Source of the DNA: Escarpia spicata
Lineage: Eukaryota > Annelida > Polychaeta > Sabellida > Siboglinidae
Length of the DNA: 64,000 nt
Assembly (NCBI GenBank): GCA_963995525.1
Contig: OZ023217.1
Location: 3,205,504 to 3,269,503, forward strand
Direction: 5' to 3'
Shown here: piece by piece, positions 21,757 through 33,295 of the stretch
How the letters are laid out: every line of letters begins with the position of its first letter
Position numbering within the stretch: position 1 is the first letter of the stretch
Notes under the pieces: model-generated
What the model saw: the letters and a program-made list of their open reading frames with translations, nothing else
What the model was told of the DNA's origin: nothing
Database searches by the model: none
Made by a program: the position numbers and the translations under genes

Positions 21757-22410
21757 AATGCCGTTTCGAAACTCAGTCTTGAACTCTTCACTCGTTTCAC
21801 TGTGTTGACGCCTCTTTCACATTCAGCGGAACTCGCTGGAAGTGCCAGCACTACGAAACTAAACTCAATCGATCTATCAGCATTGATCAGTTTGACATTT
21901 TATAGTGTTTCCAACTTATTTTTGAACCACGCTTAAATTTCCCGTTCGGAAGTGCACAAATGTCACTGTTATTGGCACTTGTCTAGTATCCGGGCCCACC
22001 CCGACTTTGTCGTTATAACAACATTTTAGCAAAATTTTAATACCTCATGTTTTATTGCCATCATTCAACATCATCGCATGCATATTTACGTTACAAAAAT
22101 ATCGCGACTAAGCACACTTTCGAAGCCCAAAGAACGACACGGTCACGATTATATACAGTGTTCGTCTAAAGCCCACGAGGTGGGAATGTTTTATTACTTT
22201 TGCGCTCAAATTTTTGGATTGGTAGGTAAGTTTTTTGTTTTCTCGATGGGAAGTAATTTACGGCATTTAGGTAATGTTTTCGTATTGTTTTCGATTTGCT
22301 CCCCCTTTGAGGTTCGCCAAACCCCACATATTCAGGCTAAGATTTACATGAGGGACAGAAGCAGATGCCACTTTGCACCCCAGTTCCCGCGCCTATGTAC
22401 TTCAGGGAAC
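21757..22410 (-). mobile_element. hAT remnant (right arm)
   Basis: The minus strand carries the LALPASSAECERGVNTVKRVK motif near 21860-21760. The rest mirrors 17850-18400. Confidence 0.6.
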
Positions 22411-22639
22411 TACTGAGCCAGGGAGAAAATAACAACTATATGGATATACCATTGTATATGTAGAGGGGAAGAAGGAATTAGCTGACGATACTGATACCGA
22501 GATGTAAACCGGAATGAACGGAGGAACACAGGGTAGCGATGAGATACGAGTGGAGATGGTGATGACAGCGGGGGAGATTGAAACCAGCTGAACAACGAGA
22601 CTGCTGAATACATGTATGAGGCAAGGTGAAATACTAGAC

Positions 22640-23585
22640 GAGTGACGGACAAGGCCAATTGTACCAATATGGAAGAGAACATACAAGACTCTGGGAACTA
22701 CAGATACATCACACTTCTCAATAACAATATGAAGCTGCTAGAGAGGACCCGGGGTGGGAGGGTTCGAAAGAGAATAGAGCAATGTGGGGACATCGAGTTT
22801 AACGACTACAATCTTTACAAATGGTGGATGTGAATATCAGAGAAGGTCAAAAACTTGAAAAATGGCCATCATCGCCTTCCAGGTCGAAATCTGAGATGGC
22901 CCTATATCCAAATATTTTAGTTTATGCAATATCTAAGTGTGTGCCAAATGTCATGCTTGTGTCGTAAAATGTGCAGTTTTACCATATGTTTCACATATCT
23001 GGTGGGCTACAAGAATTGGGTGAAGAACAAACAGAGAGACACAAGGGTAGCGGGCGAGTGGTGGGCTGCTTTAAGACAGGTAGAGAAGCTGTCAGAGATG
23101 GGATGGATGAGGGAACATGGTAGTGGGCATTGTGGACCTGGAGAAGGCCTACGACACAGTGACAAGAGAATGATGACGACAATAATGAGATGGACGGGAG
23201 TGACAAGAGAGATGATGGCGACAACAATGAGATGGAGGGGAGTGACAAGAGAGATGATGACGACAACAATGAGATGGTGGGGAGTGACAAGAGAGATGAT
23301 GACGACAACAATGAGATGGAGGGGAGTGACAAGAGAGATGATGACGACAACAATGAGATGGTGGGGAGTGACAAGAGAGATGATGACGACAACAATGAGA
23401 TGGACGGGAGTGACAAGAGAGATGATGACGACAACAATGAGATGGACGGAAGTGCCAGAAGCAGAAGTCAGGATGGTGAAGCAATGTATGAAAGAACAAA
23501 GAGTTGTGGTTGAGTCTGGGAAGTGGGAAGAGTTTTTTATGATGGAAAATGTATTGCACCCTGGTATAAAACAGCTAACATTTTA
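22640..23585 (+). mobile_element. RTE-like reverse-transcriptase remnant with internal 42-bp minisatellite (right arm)
   Basis: The frames give DSGNYRYITLLNNNMKLLERT and RVRKRIEQCGD (22690-22800), then GIVDLEKAYDTV (motif A, 23126-23161). Next come seven tandem 14-residue units (TREMMTTTMRWxGV) and RMVKQCMKEQ...EEFFMMENVLHPG at 23480-23570. This is the RT palm order of RTE/related elements with a coding-length minisatellite just after motif A. Frameshifts are present between 22800 and 23130. Confidence 0.6.
23158..23451 (+). repeat. 42-bp minisatellite, seven copies
   Basis: The unit is gtgacaagagagatgatgac followed by gacaacaatgagatggtgggga. Copies start near 23158, 23199, 23241, 23283, 23325, 23367 and 23409. 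The period is a multiple of three, so two frames stay open throughout. Confidence 0.95.
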
Positions 23586-23744
23586 TTAGTAGCTGTCATA
23601 GTACAAGCACGTGATGCGTGTCAATGCTTCTGTAGATACATTCAAATAATAGCGAATTTAATATGCATAAACTACTAAACGCTTGTTTTCACATCACAAA
23701 TATCAACCAAGTTCCTGTATGTGTGCAACAGCAACTTGTGCGCG

Positions 23745-24710
<966 letters not shown>

Positions 24711-25109
24711 AATAAAGAGACACCTGACATTAAATAATATCTAGATAAATATAATGTTAAAGCGCCAAAATTAACAATGTTCATTGTTACTTCAATACTT
24801 CCCCCCAATATGTTTATTGTTACCTGCATCTAAGCCAAACGCTTGAAATCACGCGCACCTAATTGAAGCTAAGAAAATATGTCGATTAACGTTAACACAT
24901 TGCTTAAATGTTCAGCGATGACGTGATTTAACAGTTGGGTTATTATGAGCTGATCGCTTAGCCGAGATAAATATTCACTCAACTTTCTTGTCAACTTTTC
25001 AACATTTGGAGCAATGGGTTTCAAATTAACTTCCACACATCATGCCTGGTAAAAATACAATTTGTTAAATAAAACAGAAAAATTCAATTAACTAGCGCTA
25101 CCTAACTGA

Positions 25110-25875
25110 TCCGGAAGTAATACGTCTCACTCTGTACGTCGTGTCGTCAGTAGCTGTAGATTGTGATACGTCTCACTCTGTACGTCGCGTCGTCATTAAC
25201 TGTAGATTGCAGTACGTCTCATTCTGTACGTCGTATCGTCAGTAGCTGTAGATTGTAATACGTCTCACCCTGTGCGTCGTGTCGTTAGTAGCAGTAGATT
25301 GTAATACGTCTCACTCTGTACATCATGTCGTCAGTAGCTGTAGATTGTGATACGTCTCATTCTATACGTCGTGTTATCAGTAGCTGTAGATTGTTATACG
25401 TCTCACTCTGTATGTCGTATCGTCAGTAGCTGTATATTGTTATACGTCTCACTTTGTATGTCGTGTCGTCAGTAGCAGTAGATTGTGATACGTCTCACTC
25501 TGTACGTCGTGCCGTCAGTACCTGTAGATTGTGATACGTCTCACTCTGTACGTCGTGTCGTCAGTAGCTGTAGATTGTGATACGTCTCACTCTGTACGTC
25601 GTGTCGTCAGTAGCTGTAGATTGTGATACGTCTCACTCCGTACGTCGTGTCGTCAGTAGCTGTTGATTGTGATACGTCTCACTCTGTACGTCGTGTCGTC
25701 AGTAGCTGTAGATTGTGATACGTCTCACTCTGTACGTCTTGTCGTCAGTAGCTGTAGATTGTGATACGTCTCACTATGTACGTCGTGTCGTCAGTAGCTG
25801 TATATTGTAATACGTCTTACTCTGTGTGTCGTGTCGTTAGTAGCTGTAGATTGTAATACTGGTCACTCCGTACGT
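25110..25875 (-). repeat. 46-bp satellite array (right arm)
   Basis: About 16 diverged copies of the same unit as 13751-15495 in reverse complement (tacgtctcactctgtacgtc then gtgtcgtcagtagctgtag). The array is shorter and more homogeneous for the gagacgta variant. Confidence 0.93.
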
Positions 25876-26088
25876 CAGATCACTATCATTGTTAAATTTC
25901 AGTCTGTGCCTTTAATTTGCTCTGGCAGTGTAGATAACAATTTGTAAAGAAGCAATCGAAATAACAATACAACTTCCTTGTCACGGTGCAAACGTCACGC
26001 ATCACTGAATCGCCGTTCAAAGGATGTTACGCCGATGTATGCAACTATCCTTGTACGCTGTGCGTAGTCACCAATTCTATTTATATAC
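25876..26088. other. Unique block shared with 8413-8610
   Basis: Reverse-complement partner of the left arm. The junction with the GTAT tract at about 26070 shows where the left-only 6848-8412 block is absent. Confidence 0.6.
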
Positions 26089-26474
26089 ATATATATATAT
26101 ATTATATATATATATATATATATGTATTTGTCTGTGTGCGTGTGCGTGCGTGCATGTGTGCGCGTGCGCGTGCGATTATGTGCGTGATGTGTGCGTGTAT
26201 TTATATATATATATTCATCAATGTATGTATATATGTACGTACATATGTATGTATGTATGCATGTTCGTATGTACGTATGCATGTATTTTATCCATGCATG
26301 TATGTATGTATGTATGTATGTACGCACGTATGTATGCATGTATGTATGTATGTGTGTATGTTTTATGTATATATGCATGTATGCATGTGTGCGTGTAGGT
26401 GTATGTATGTATGTATGTATGTATTTATGTATGTATGTATGTATGTATGCATGTATGCACGTATGCATGTGTAC

Positions 26475-26507
<33 letters not shown>

Positions 26508-26605
26508 TGTATGTATGTATGTATGTATTTATGTATGTATGTATGTATGCATGTATGCACTTATGCATATATACATGTATGTATGTATGCATGTATGTAC
26601 ACTAT
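26089..26605 (+). repeat. (TA)n and (GTAT)n tract
   Basis: Complement of 6310-6845. All YVCMYVCM-type frames over it are artefacts. Confidence 0.95.
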
Positions 26606-26954
26606 TCCTCACAGATGGTTTTGCATATCGGGCGCCAAACTTTAAGAAATTAATCACTAACCAATCAAAACACAAGCAATGCTTTTATTTTCCCCCAATT
26701 CCTTGCTGATTGATGGTTCTTACCGGTTTTATGGTTCATTCCGGACATTAACTGGACATTAGTCAATTGTTCACAACGACGCGTGTGTTCCTGTGATAGT
26801 TTCGAGCTACGTAAACTAACCAACTTGGGGACGTTTTAAGTAACTTGTAACAATCGTACGCAGACACCTTGCGCAGCATTGCGAAAAACAGCTCAAGATC
26901 ACGTCGTAACAAACTTTTGGTAGGTACTAATACAGTCTATGAACTAGACGCTAC

Positions 26955-27465
26955 TTGATAGACGTGTCCCTAGTTTGTTTTTACAAATACATAGGAATTA
27001 TCTTGTTCTATCACCAGACGAGCTCGCAGTACAACACCACAATCAAACAACTGGTGGACTCGTACGACAACTGCACGTCTACACAGCAGTTGGAGAAACG
27101 ACAGACAAACGGAGGTTCCAGAGACAAACTATACGTCGACCGACTACAAACAAGCAAGAATTACAGCTGTCGGACTCCTTGTTTCGGCATTCGTGTTGTT
27201 TCCAGTGTGTAGCATCTGTTATCGCTGCAGAAAGCGTCTCAACAAACCGGTTAACGACGCCGAGCTTCACTCACGTCGCGACCGGGAAGTCCAGTCGTGC
27301 GTGGACCGTCAAGTCGGGGCTGTTCTCGCGCTACAAGTGCCGCCGTACAGCGGAGAGCCGCCACCGTCGTACGAGAGTGTCGTCTGCTCTGGAAATCCAG
27401 TGCCGAGCTACGCTGATACTCTCGCCATGACGTCACCTCGTGGTCACTTGGCTCGGAGTCAGTGA
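26955..27465 (+). pseudogene. Gene A, right copy: membrane-protein exon with PPxY tail
   Basis: It carries the same order as the left copy: DYKQARITAVGLLVSAFVLF helix, CYRCRKRLN, then LALQVPPYSGEPPPSYES and NPVPSYADTL, stop at 27463-27465. The tail is near-identical to the left copy, so the protein frame was maintained or the arms are recent. The left-only block holding the signal-peptide exon is missing from this arm, so this copy probably lacks its exon 1. The extracellular-type frame NTTIKQLVDSYDNCTSTQQL is open here too. Confidence 0.45.
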
Positions 27466-27558
27466 CCATCGCTGGACCGGTCACTACCAGGTTATGTTGA
27501 AGTCGACCAGCAACCATCCGCTAGCGCGGGCCGTGTGTTTAGTATCGGGTGAACTTCC

Positions 27559-27708
27559 GTCAAGTCGGGGCTGTTCTCGCGCTACAAGTGCCGCCGTACA
27601 GCGGAGACCCGCCACCGTCGTACGAGAGTGTCGTCTGCTCTGGAAATCCAGTGCCGAGCTACGCTGATACTCTCGCCATGACGTCACCTCGTGGTCACTT
27701 GGCTCGGA
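27559..27708 (+). repeat. Local direct duplication of the gene A tail
   Basis: About 150 bp copy 27312-27460 with about one mismatch, 247 bp downstream. It encodes PPYSGDPPPSYES again but runs into the ggga tract with no proper stop. The left arm lacks it, so it arose after the inverted duplication. Confidence 0.9.
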
Positions 27709-27835
27709 GGGAGGGAGGGAGGGAGGGAGGGAGGGAGGGAGGGAGGGAGGGAGGGAGGGAGGGAGGGAGGGAGGGAGGGAGGGAGGGAGGGAGGGAGGGA
27801 GGGAGGGAGGGAGGGAGGGAGGGAGGGAGGGAGAG
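27709..27835 (+). repeat. (GGGA)n tract
   Basis: About 31 ggga units, counterpart of the ccct part of 5284-5390. The (GREGGREG)n tail of the overlapping frame is not protein. Confidence 0.97.
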
Positions 27836-27929
27836 CAGGGGTATTTGACAATTCACCATACAACAAATAGACACCGGACACTCTTGTATAATTAGTATAC
27901 AATACTATTGCTATGAACTTTTACATTAA

Positions 27930-28385
27930 AAATGCATTCTGAGATCGTTCATTTTTATATATATTTAATACGTTCGTCAACATGCCCCATATGTTAGTAG
28001 ATATATATTACTACGCTACCCTTGGGGATCAGTCTGGCCGCAGTGTTTCCTCCCGAGTACCAAAGGTCCGTTCGCCTCTTTCTGTATTCATCTGCTTCCT
28101 TGGGGCATGGGCCTGTGATCTACCCTTGTTCGCAGCATGTTTCCACGTGCTTTCACAAATAATACAGTTATTTTACATTAAAACAAAACAAGACAAAGAT
28201 AGTTATTTGGAGTTGTTGACTTCGAGACTGCTGCTGTTGCTGCTGCTGCTCCACCAGTCGAAGCAAACTGTAGTAGTTTATTAATATTACGCATCGATGT
28301 GCTCTTTCCAATGGTAATTATACATAACCAAGCCTTTCTATTTTATAGTTGTGTAGAGAAACACCCAACAAAGGTTGAGTTCAAG
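27930..28385 (+). other. Conserved ORF block, right copy
   Basis: Frame 27982-28284 keeps ATLGDQSG...PKVRSPLSVFICFLG with the left copy, then has a CTG expansion (LLLLLLL) at about 28228-28250. Unrecognised. Confidence 0.35.
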
Positions 28386-28638
28386 GCAAATATTATGTAT
28401 TTATTATAAATCATTTATTGAGCGCCGTATGTCCGGATAACAAATCTGCTCAAAGATGCTGACAATTGTAGAGTATAAGTAAAATACATTAAATGACCTA
28501 AAACGTACATATTAAATGGAAATATTAAATAGAAAAGTAAACAAAGATTTAAAATTAGCATATAAAAAATTACATAAAATGTCAGTTAGATAAACCTGAA
28601 TAAAAATAAATATATATATATATAAGTCTGTCAGAATA

Positions 28639-28676
<38 letters not shown>

Positions 28677-28697
28677 TCTTTTGACATATATATAGTA

Positions 28698-28729
<32 letters not shown>

Positions 28730-30306
28730 AGTTAAATGAATTAGCCGTTAATTTACCTAAAATAAATAATGTGCTTAAATTAAATAATATAAATACATAT
28801 CATATGCTAAATAAACAAATAATAATTATAAATAAATGAATAACTGCATCCTAACTACATAACCGAATGTCAACATTGCACAAATGTCACTGTTGCGGAC
28901 TGCAAAGTTCTTTGAAGGCCTGTCGAAATAAGTATATCTTTAAGAGCAATTTGAAAGTGGCAACGCAGTTTGCATGCCTGACTGCATGAGGCAGGGCATT
29001 CCACAGGATCGGGCCAGCCACCGAGAAGGAACGACGGCCATACTGTTCAAGGTGATATCTCGTAACAGTCAGCAGACCTTGTTCGGCCGATCTAAATGAT
29101 CTGGTCGGCGTGTAGGATGTCACGAGTGATGATAATTAATGTACGCAGGGCTGAGATGGTGCACTGCACGATATACCAACAGTAACAGCTTGAATTCGAT
29201 CCGTTGGCGTATAGGCAGCCAGTGTAGACGGTACAGAACAGGTGTTATGTGTTCTCGTCTCCTTGTCCCGGTAATGAGACGTGCTGCGGAATTCTGTAAC
29301 AACTGCAACTTTCGCAAGTGCGTCTCCGGCAGACCGTATAACACTGCGCTGCCGTAATCAATACGTGACATGACTAAAGCGTTCACAATGGTTCTGCATG
29401 CATTAGTGCTATGACATTTCCTAATCCGATGCTTCGGATGTAAGAATATGCCACCTGACAAACACGACGCACTTGATTCGTCATCGACATAGTTTAACTG
29501 CCTGTGTTCGCTGTGACAGATACGACTTTAATCAACACAGTGCGTTGCCACAAACACCAATTCTATGCAGTTGCTTGAACAGTAAACGGTGGTCGACAGT
29601 ATCAAAAGCGGCACTGAAATCTAGTAGCACCAGTATCACGCTCTTCTTATTATCCAGAGAAAGCAGTATGTCGTCCTGTATGCGTGCTAGGGCTGTTTCA
29701 CAGCTGTGCATTGGACGGTACGCACTTTGGAAAATTTCGAAGATGCCGTTCGCATCCATGTGCTGTCGTATTTGGATTGCAATGCATCTCTCGACGAGCT
29801 TCGATACGAAAGACAGATTTGATAGTGGACGATAATTCGATAACATTTCTGGATCAACACCATTCCTCTTTAACAGCGGTGTTATGCCGTCATGTTTCAT
29901 GGCGACAGGTATTGATACCGACACGACGGACATGTTAACAATGCCGGTTAATACTGGTCCAAGAATATCAATGTTAGATTTAGGCATGCTTCCAGAAATT
30001 ACGTCAATGCTGGAAGAAGATTTCTCAACCAGACGGCAGATGTCGGTGAGTGTAGCAAGTTGAAAGTCGCACAATGGTTCTTCAATACGGCATTCGACAT
30101 CGTGTAGGAATGCGGGCAGTTGGCATTGCGAGCGTGTAGTCACCAGCCGTGTACTGATATCAGCGATCTTATCTGTGAAGTAAGAGACCAATCGCTCAGC
30201 TAGCGCATCCCGGTCGTTATCACATTCGGGGAGCACAGGCGTACGAGTACGACCCATGGAAGTGTTCGTGATGCGATACAATGCTTTGGTATCGTGAGAT
30301 GTAGCT
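28385..30306 (-). mobile_element. CR1/L2-like non-LTR retrotransposon fragment (outer right)
   Basis: The minus strand encodes the RT N-terminal half: GITPLLKRNGVDPEMLSNYR, LSFVSKLVERCIA, then VLLDFSAAFDTVDHRLLF, ending near 29532. A deletion removes the PQGSVLGP/YADD segment. The C-terminal part (SRIDYGSAVLYGLPETHLRK, TPVLYRLHWLPI) is at 29440-29120 and SVAGPILWNALPHAVRH at 29030-28970. A (TA)n hairpin unit interrupts its 3' UTR at 28620-28735. The left copy keeps YADD but lacks the N-terminal half, so the two copies broke differently after duplication. Confidence 0.85.
28629..28686. repeat. (TA)n tract bounded by inverted tgtcagaatagta / tactcttttgaca ends
   Basis: This is an imperfect hairpin with TA core. 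The same ends recur at 33075-33215. Confidence 0.75.
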
Positions 30307-30424
30307 TACAATAACAATAAGATCATTGTTATTATTACGATATAAACCACAACGATAGAAACCACAAAAGTATGCGCCTTTAATACATTTCATTCGTTTC
30401 TTTGAACCAATTTCGTCGTGGACT

Positions 30425-30474
30425 ATGGCCGCGATGTTCGTCTCCTTCCTCCTGCCCTCTGCTGTCGTCTTCGG
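30425..30474 (+). pseudogene. Signal-peptide exon relic (right copy)
   Basis: It reads MAAMFVSFLLPSAVVFG in the frame of the exon at 8253-8302. Where that copy has GGGTAAGT, this has GGATAAGT, so the GT donor is changed to AT and normal splicing would fail. A proline also interrupts the hydrophobic core. It lies outside the right arm, just beyond the CR1-like fragment, so it is not collinear with the left-arm exon. It may belong to another tandem copy of the gene. Confidence 0.5.
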
Positions 30475-30479
30475 ATAAG

Positions 30480-31160
30480 TTACTGGTACAGGTAATGAAA
30501 CCGTTGGAGGAATGAGAAAGACAAATACAAACCATTCAAGACTTACTAGTCGCATTGCCTGCTATCTAATTATGTGACCCGTTTTGCGGTCCATAGCGTA
30601 CACTGAAAAAACAAAACGGCCAGTTTGCTGAGAGGCGCCGCATGGAAGAGATCGACACATCACCTTTACATGTCAGGGTTCTGTGTTCGTGAGCCACTCA
30701 GTGAAAACATATGACTTCTAACTTTGGAACCGTGTGTTCATCTCATTCGGAAGATCGCGTCAATACCGGTCCGATGTCATTACTTGGGGACGTAAACGAA
30801 CGAATTGAATCGACGTGCACTCAGACAGTGATCGCCTCCGTGACGAGTCAGCTTCACGATAACGGTCTGAAACGGCTAACTAGCTTAAATAAAATACACA
30901 TCAAATCTAGTCGAACCAAAACAAATATGAACAGATTTTAAGTTCAAAGGGTATTATTATAACTGCCTTACGTGCGCACCGTTGCCCTCGAATAAAAGGA
31001 AAATTGCGCGTAAACAACCGATTGTTTTCACTAGTATAACTTCACAATGCCAAACCACGCTGCTGTGCTTTAAAATGCAGACCACAGTACGTATCGCGGC
31101 CTGACACCAGAGCAACATCGCATCAACATTATTTAGTATCACCTACATAAAACTCTGCAC
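30480..31160. other. No gene recognised
   Basis: Short frames only. No family resemblance on either strand. Confidence 0.45.
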
Positions 31161-31164
31161 ATTC

Positions 31165-32200
31165 ATCGTCATCATCATATTCGTCAACGTCATCTTAATC
31201 TTCTTCACAATCTTCATATTCGTCATCGTCATCTTAATCTTCTTCACAATCTTCATATTCGTCATCGTCATCTTAATCTTCTTCACAATCTTCATATTCG
31301 TCATCGTCATCTTAATCTTCTTCACAATCTTCATATTCGTCATCGTCATCTTAATCTTCTTCACAATCTTCATATTCGTCATCGTCATCTTCACCTTCTT
31401 CACAATCTTCATATTCGTCATCGTCATCTTAATCTTCTTCACAATCTTCATATTCGTCATCGTCATCTTAATCTTCTTCACAATCTTCATATTCGTCATC
31501 GTCATCTTAATCTTCTTCACAATCTTCATATTCGTCATCGTCATCTTAATCTTCTTCACAATCTTCATATTCGTCATCGTCATCTTCATCTTCTTCACAA
31601 TCTTCATATTGGTCATCGTCATCTTAATCTTCTTCACAATCTTCATATTCGTCATCGTCATCTTAATCTTCTTCACAATCTTCATTCGTCATCGTCATCT
31701 TAATCTTCTTCACAATCTTCATATTCGTCATCGTCATCTTCACCTTCTTCACAATCTTCATATTCGTCATCGTCATCTTAATCTTCTTCACAATCTTCAT
31801 ATTCGTCATCGTCATCTTAATCTTCTTCACAATCTTCATATTCGTCATCGTCATCTTAATCTTCTTCACAATCTTCATATTCGTCATCGTCATCTTAATC
31901 TTCTTCACAATCTTCATATTCGTCATCGTCATCTTCATCTTCTTCACAATCTTCATATTGGTCATCGTCATCTTAATCTTCTTCACAATCTTCATATTCG
32001 TCATCGTCATCTTAATCTTCTTCACAATCTTCATTCGTCATCGTCATCTTAATCTTCTTCACAATCTTCATATTCGTCATCGTCATCTTAATCTTCTTCA
32101 CAATCTTCATATTCGTCATCGTCATCTTCATCTTCTTCACAATCTTCATATTCGTCATCGTCATCTTTATCTTCTTCACAATCTTCATATTCGTACGCGT
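31165..32200 (+). repeat. 39-bp minisatellite with nine-unit higher-order period
   Basis: About 26-27 copies of ttcttcacaatcttcatatt followed by cgtcatcgtcatcttaatc. Marker variants (caccttc, attggtcatcg and a 2-bp shortened ttcattcg copy) recur about 349 bp apart, for example 31392 and 31741. The period is 13 codons, so MKIVKKIKMTMTN frames stay open on the minus strand; this is a repeat artefact. Confidence 0.95.
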
Positions 32201-32459
32201 CACCGTCATTTTCGTCATCATCATATATTTTTCGTCATCTTCTTTATCTTCATCTTAATCAACGTCTTCATTTTCACTATAACAATCCTATACACCCTAA
32301 TCATCCTACTGTTGATCATAACTATCATCGTCGTCTTAATCATCATCTATATTTTATTCTTCATCATCTTCATATTGTGTACGAGCGTGCGTGTGCGTGC
32401 GGATTTATGATGTACGTGTTGTAGTCAATATGTTTAAGTCTTTTTTTGACATTAGTCGA

Positions 32460-32660
32460 TGATCAGTCATTGTTATTACAAAATGGGCCAACATGTTCTT
32501 AAAAATGTGAAAACCTGAAATTATTACAAAATGGGCCTCCATGTAATTATATAATGTTATTACATTGTTGCATCGGTTTATTACAAAATTGGACTGTTTT
32601 TATTATAAAATAGGTTGTTATTATAAAATAGGTCGATTATAAAAAAATGGGTCGTAAGAC
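32460..32660 (+). repeat. Degenerate ttattacaaaatgggcc repeat cluster
   Basis: The motif ttatta(c/t)aaaat(g/a)gg(c/t) occurs about six times between 32474 and 32655 with irregular spacing of 14-60 bp. No gene is associated. Bases 32661-33070 hold nothing recognisable. Confidence 0.6.
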
Positions 32661-33070
32661 ACGATCAAGTCCATCACCCACAAAGAATGACGGATGTGCT
32701 GTAAGTTTTTTTTTAATACAAAATCCACAATCCTGGAAATGGTGGATTGTGAGAGGGCCAGATATATTATAGGTGTCTAGGTGGAGTTGGAAGATAGTGT
32801 TCAAACTGCCAATTAAAAAACTCAACAAACCAAACATGTACTAAACTCTGGCATACAGAACTACTTTGCTAAATGAATACCATCTTTCGTGTCAGCAGTG
32901 ATACATTTGTGTATCCAAACGCTGACATTCGCGCATCTAATATGTGCTGACTCCGAATACAAACTTAGTCATGGATAAAACTGTGTAATGCAAACGGTAT
33001 AGGGAAATATAGATGACGGATGACGATGGTGCCCAGCAATAATGTATTACATACATTACATCCCAATTGG

Positions 33071-33084
33071 CAACTGTCAGAATA

Positions 33085-33145
<61 letters not shown>

Positions 33146-33235
33146 ACTGTCAGAATAGTATATATATATATATACTCTTCTGACATATACAACTGTCAGA
33201 ATAGTATGTGCGTGTGTGTGTGTATATATATATTG
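33071..33235. repeat. (TA)n hairpin units with tgtcagaatagta ends
   Basis: acaactgtcagaatag occurs at 33072, 33144 and 33189. The complete unit 33148-33185 is an almost perfect hairpin (tgtcagaatagtata ... tatactcttctgaca). Confidence 0.85.
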
Positions 33236-33295
33236 TATGCAGTAGGTATTTTGCTGACATCCTGAAGCGACCAACAAGAGAACGCAGAATACATA

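Noticed and set aside
31143..31685. 180-residue Lys/Met repeat protein MKIVKKIKMTMTN
   Set aside because: It is one frame of a 39-bp minisatellite whose period is divisible by three; the opposite strand is equally open.
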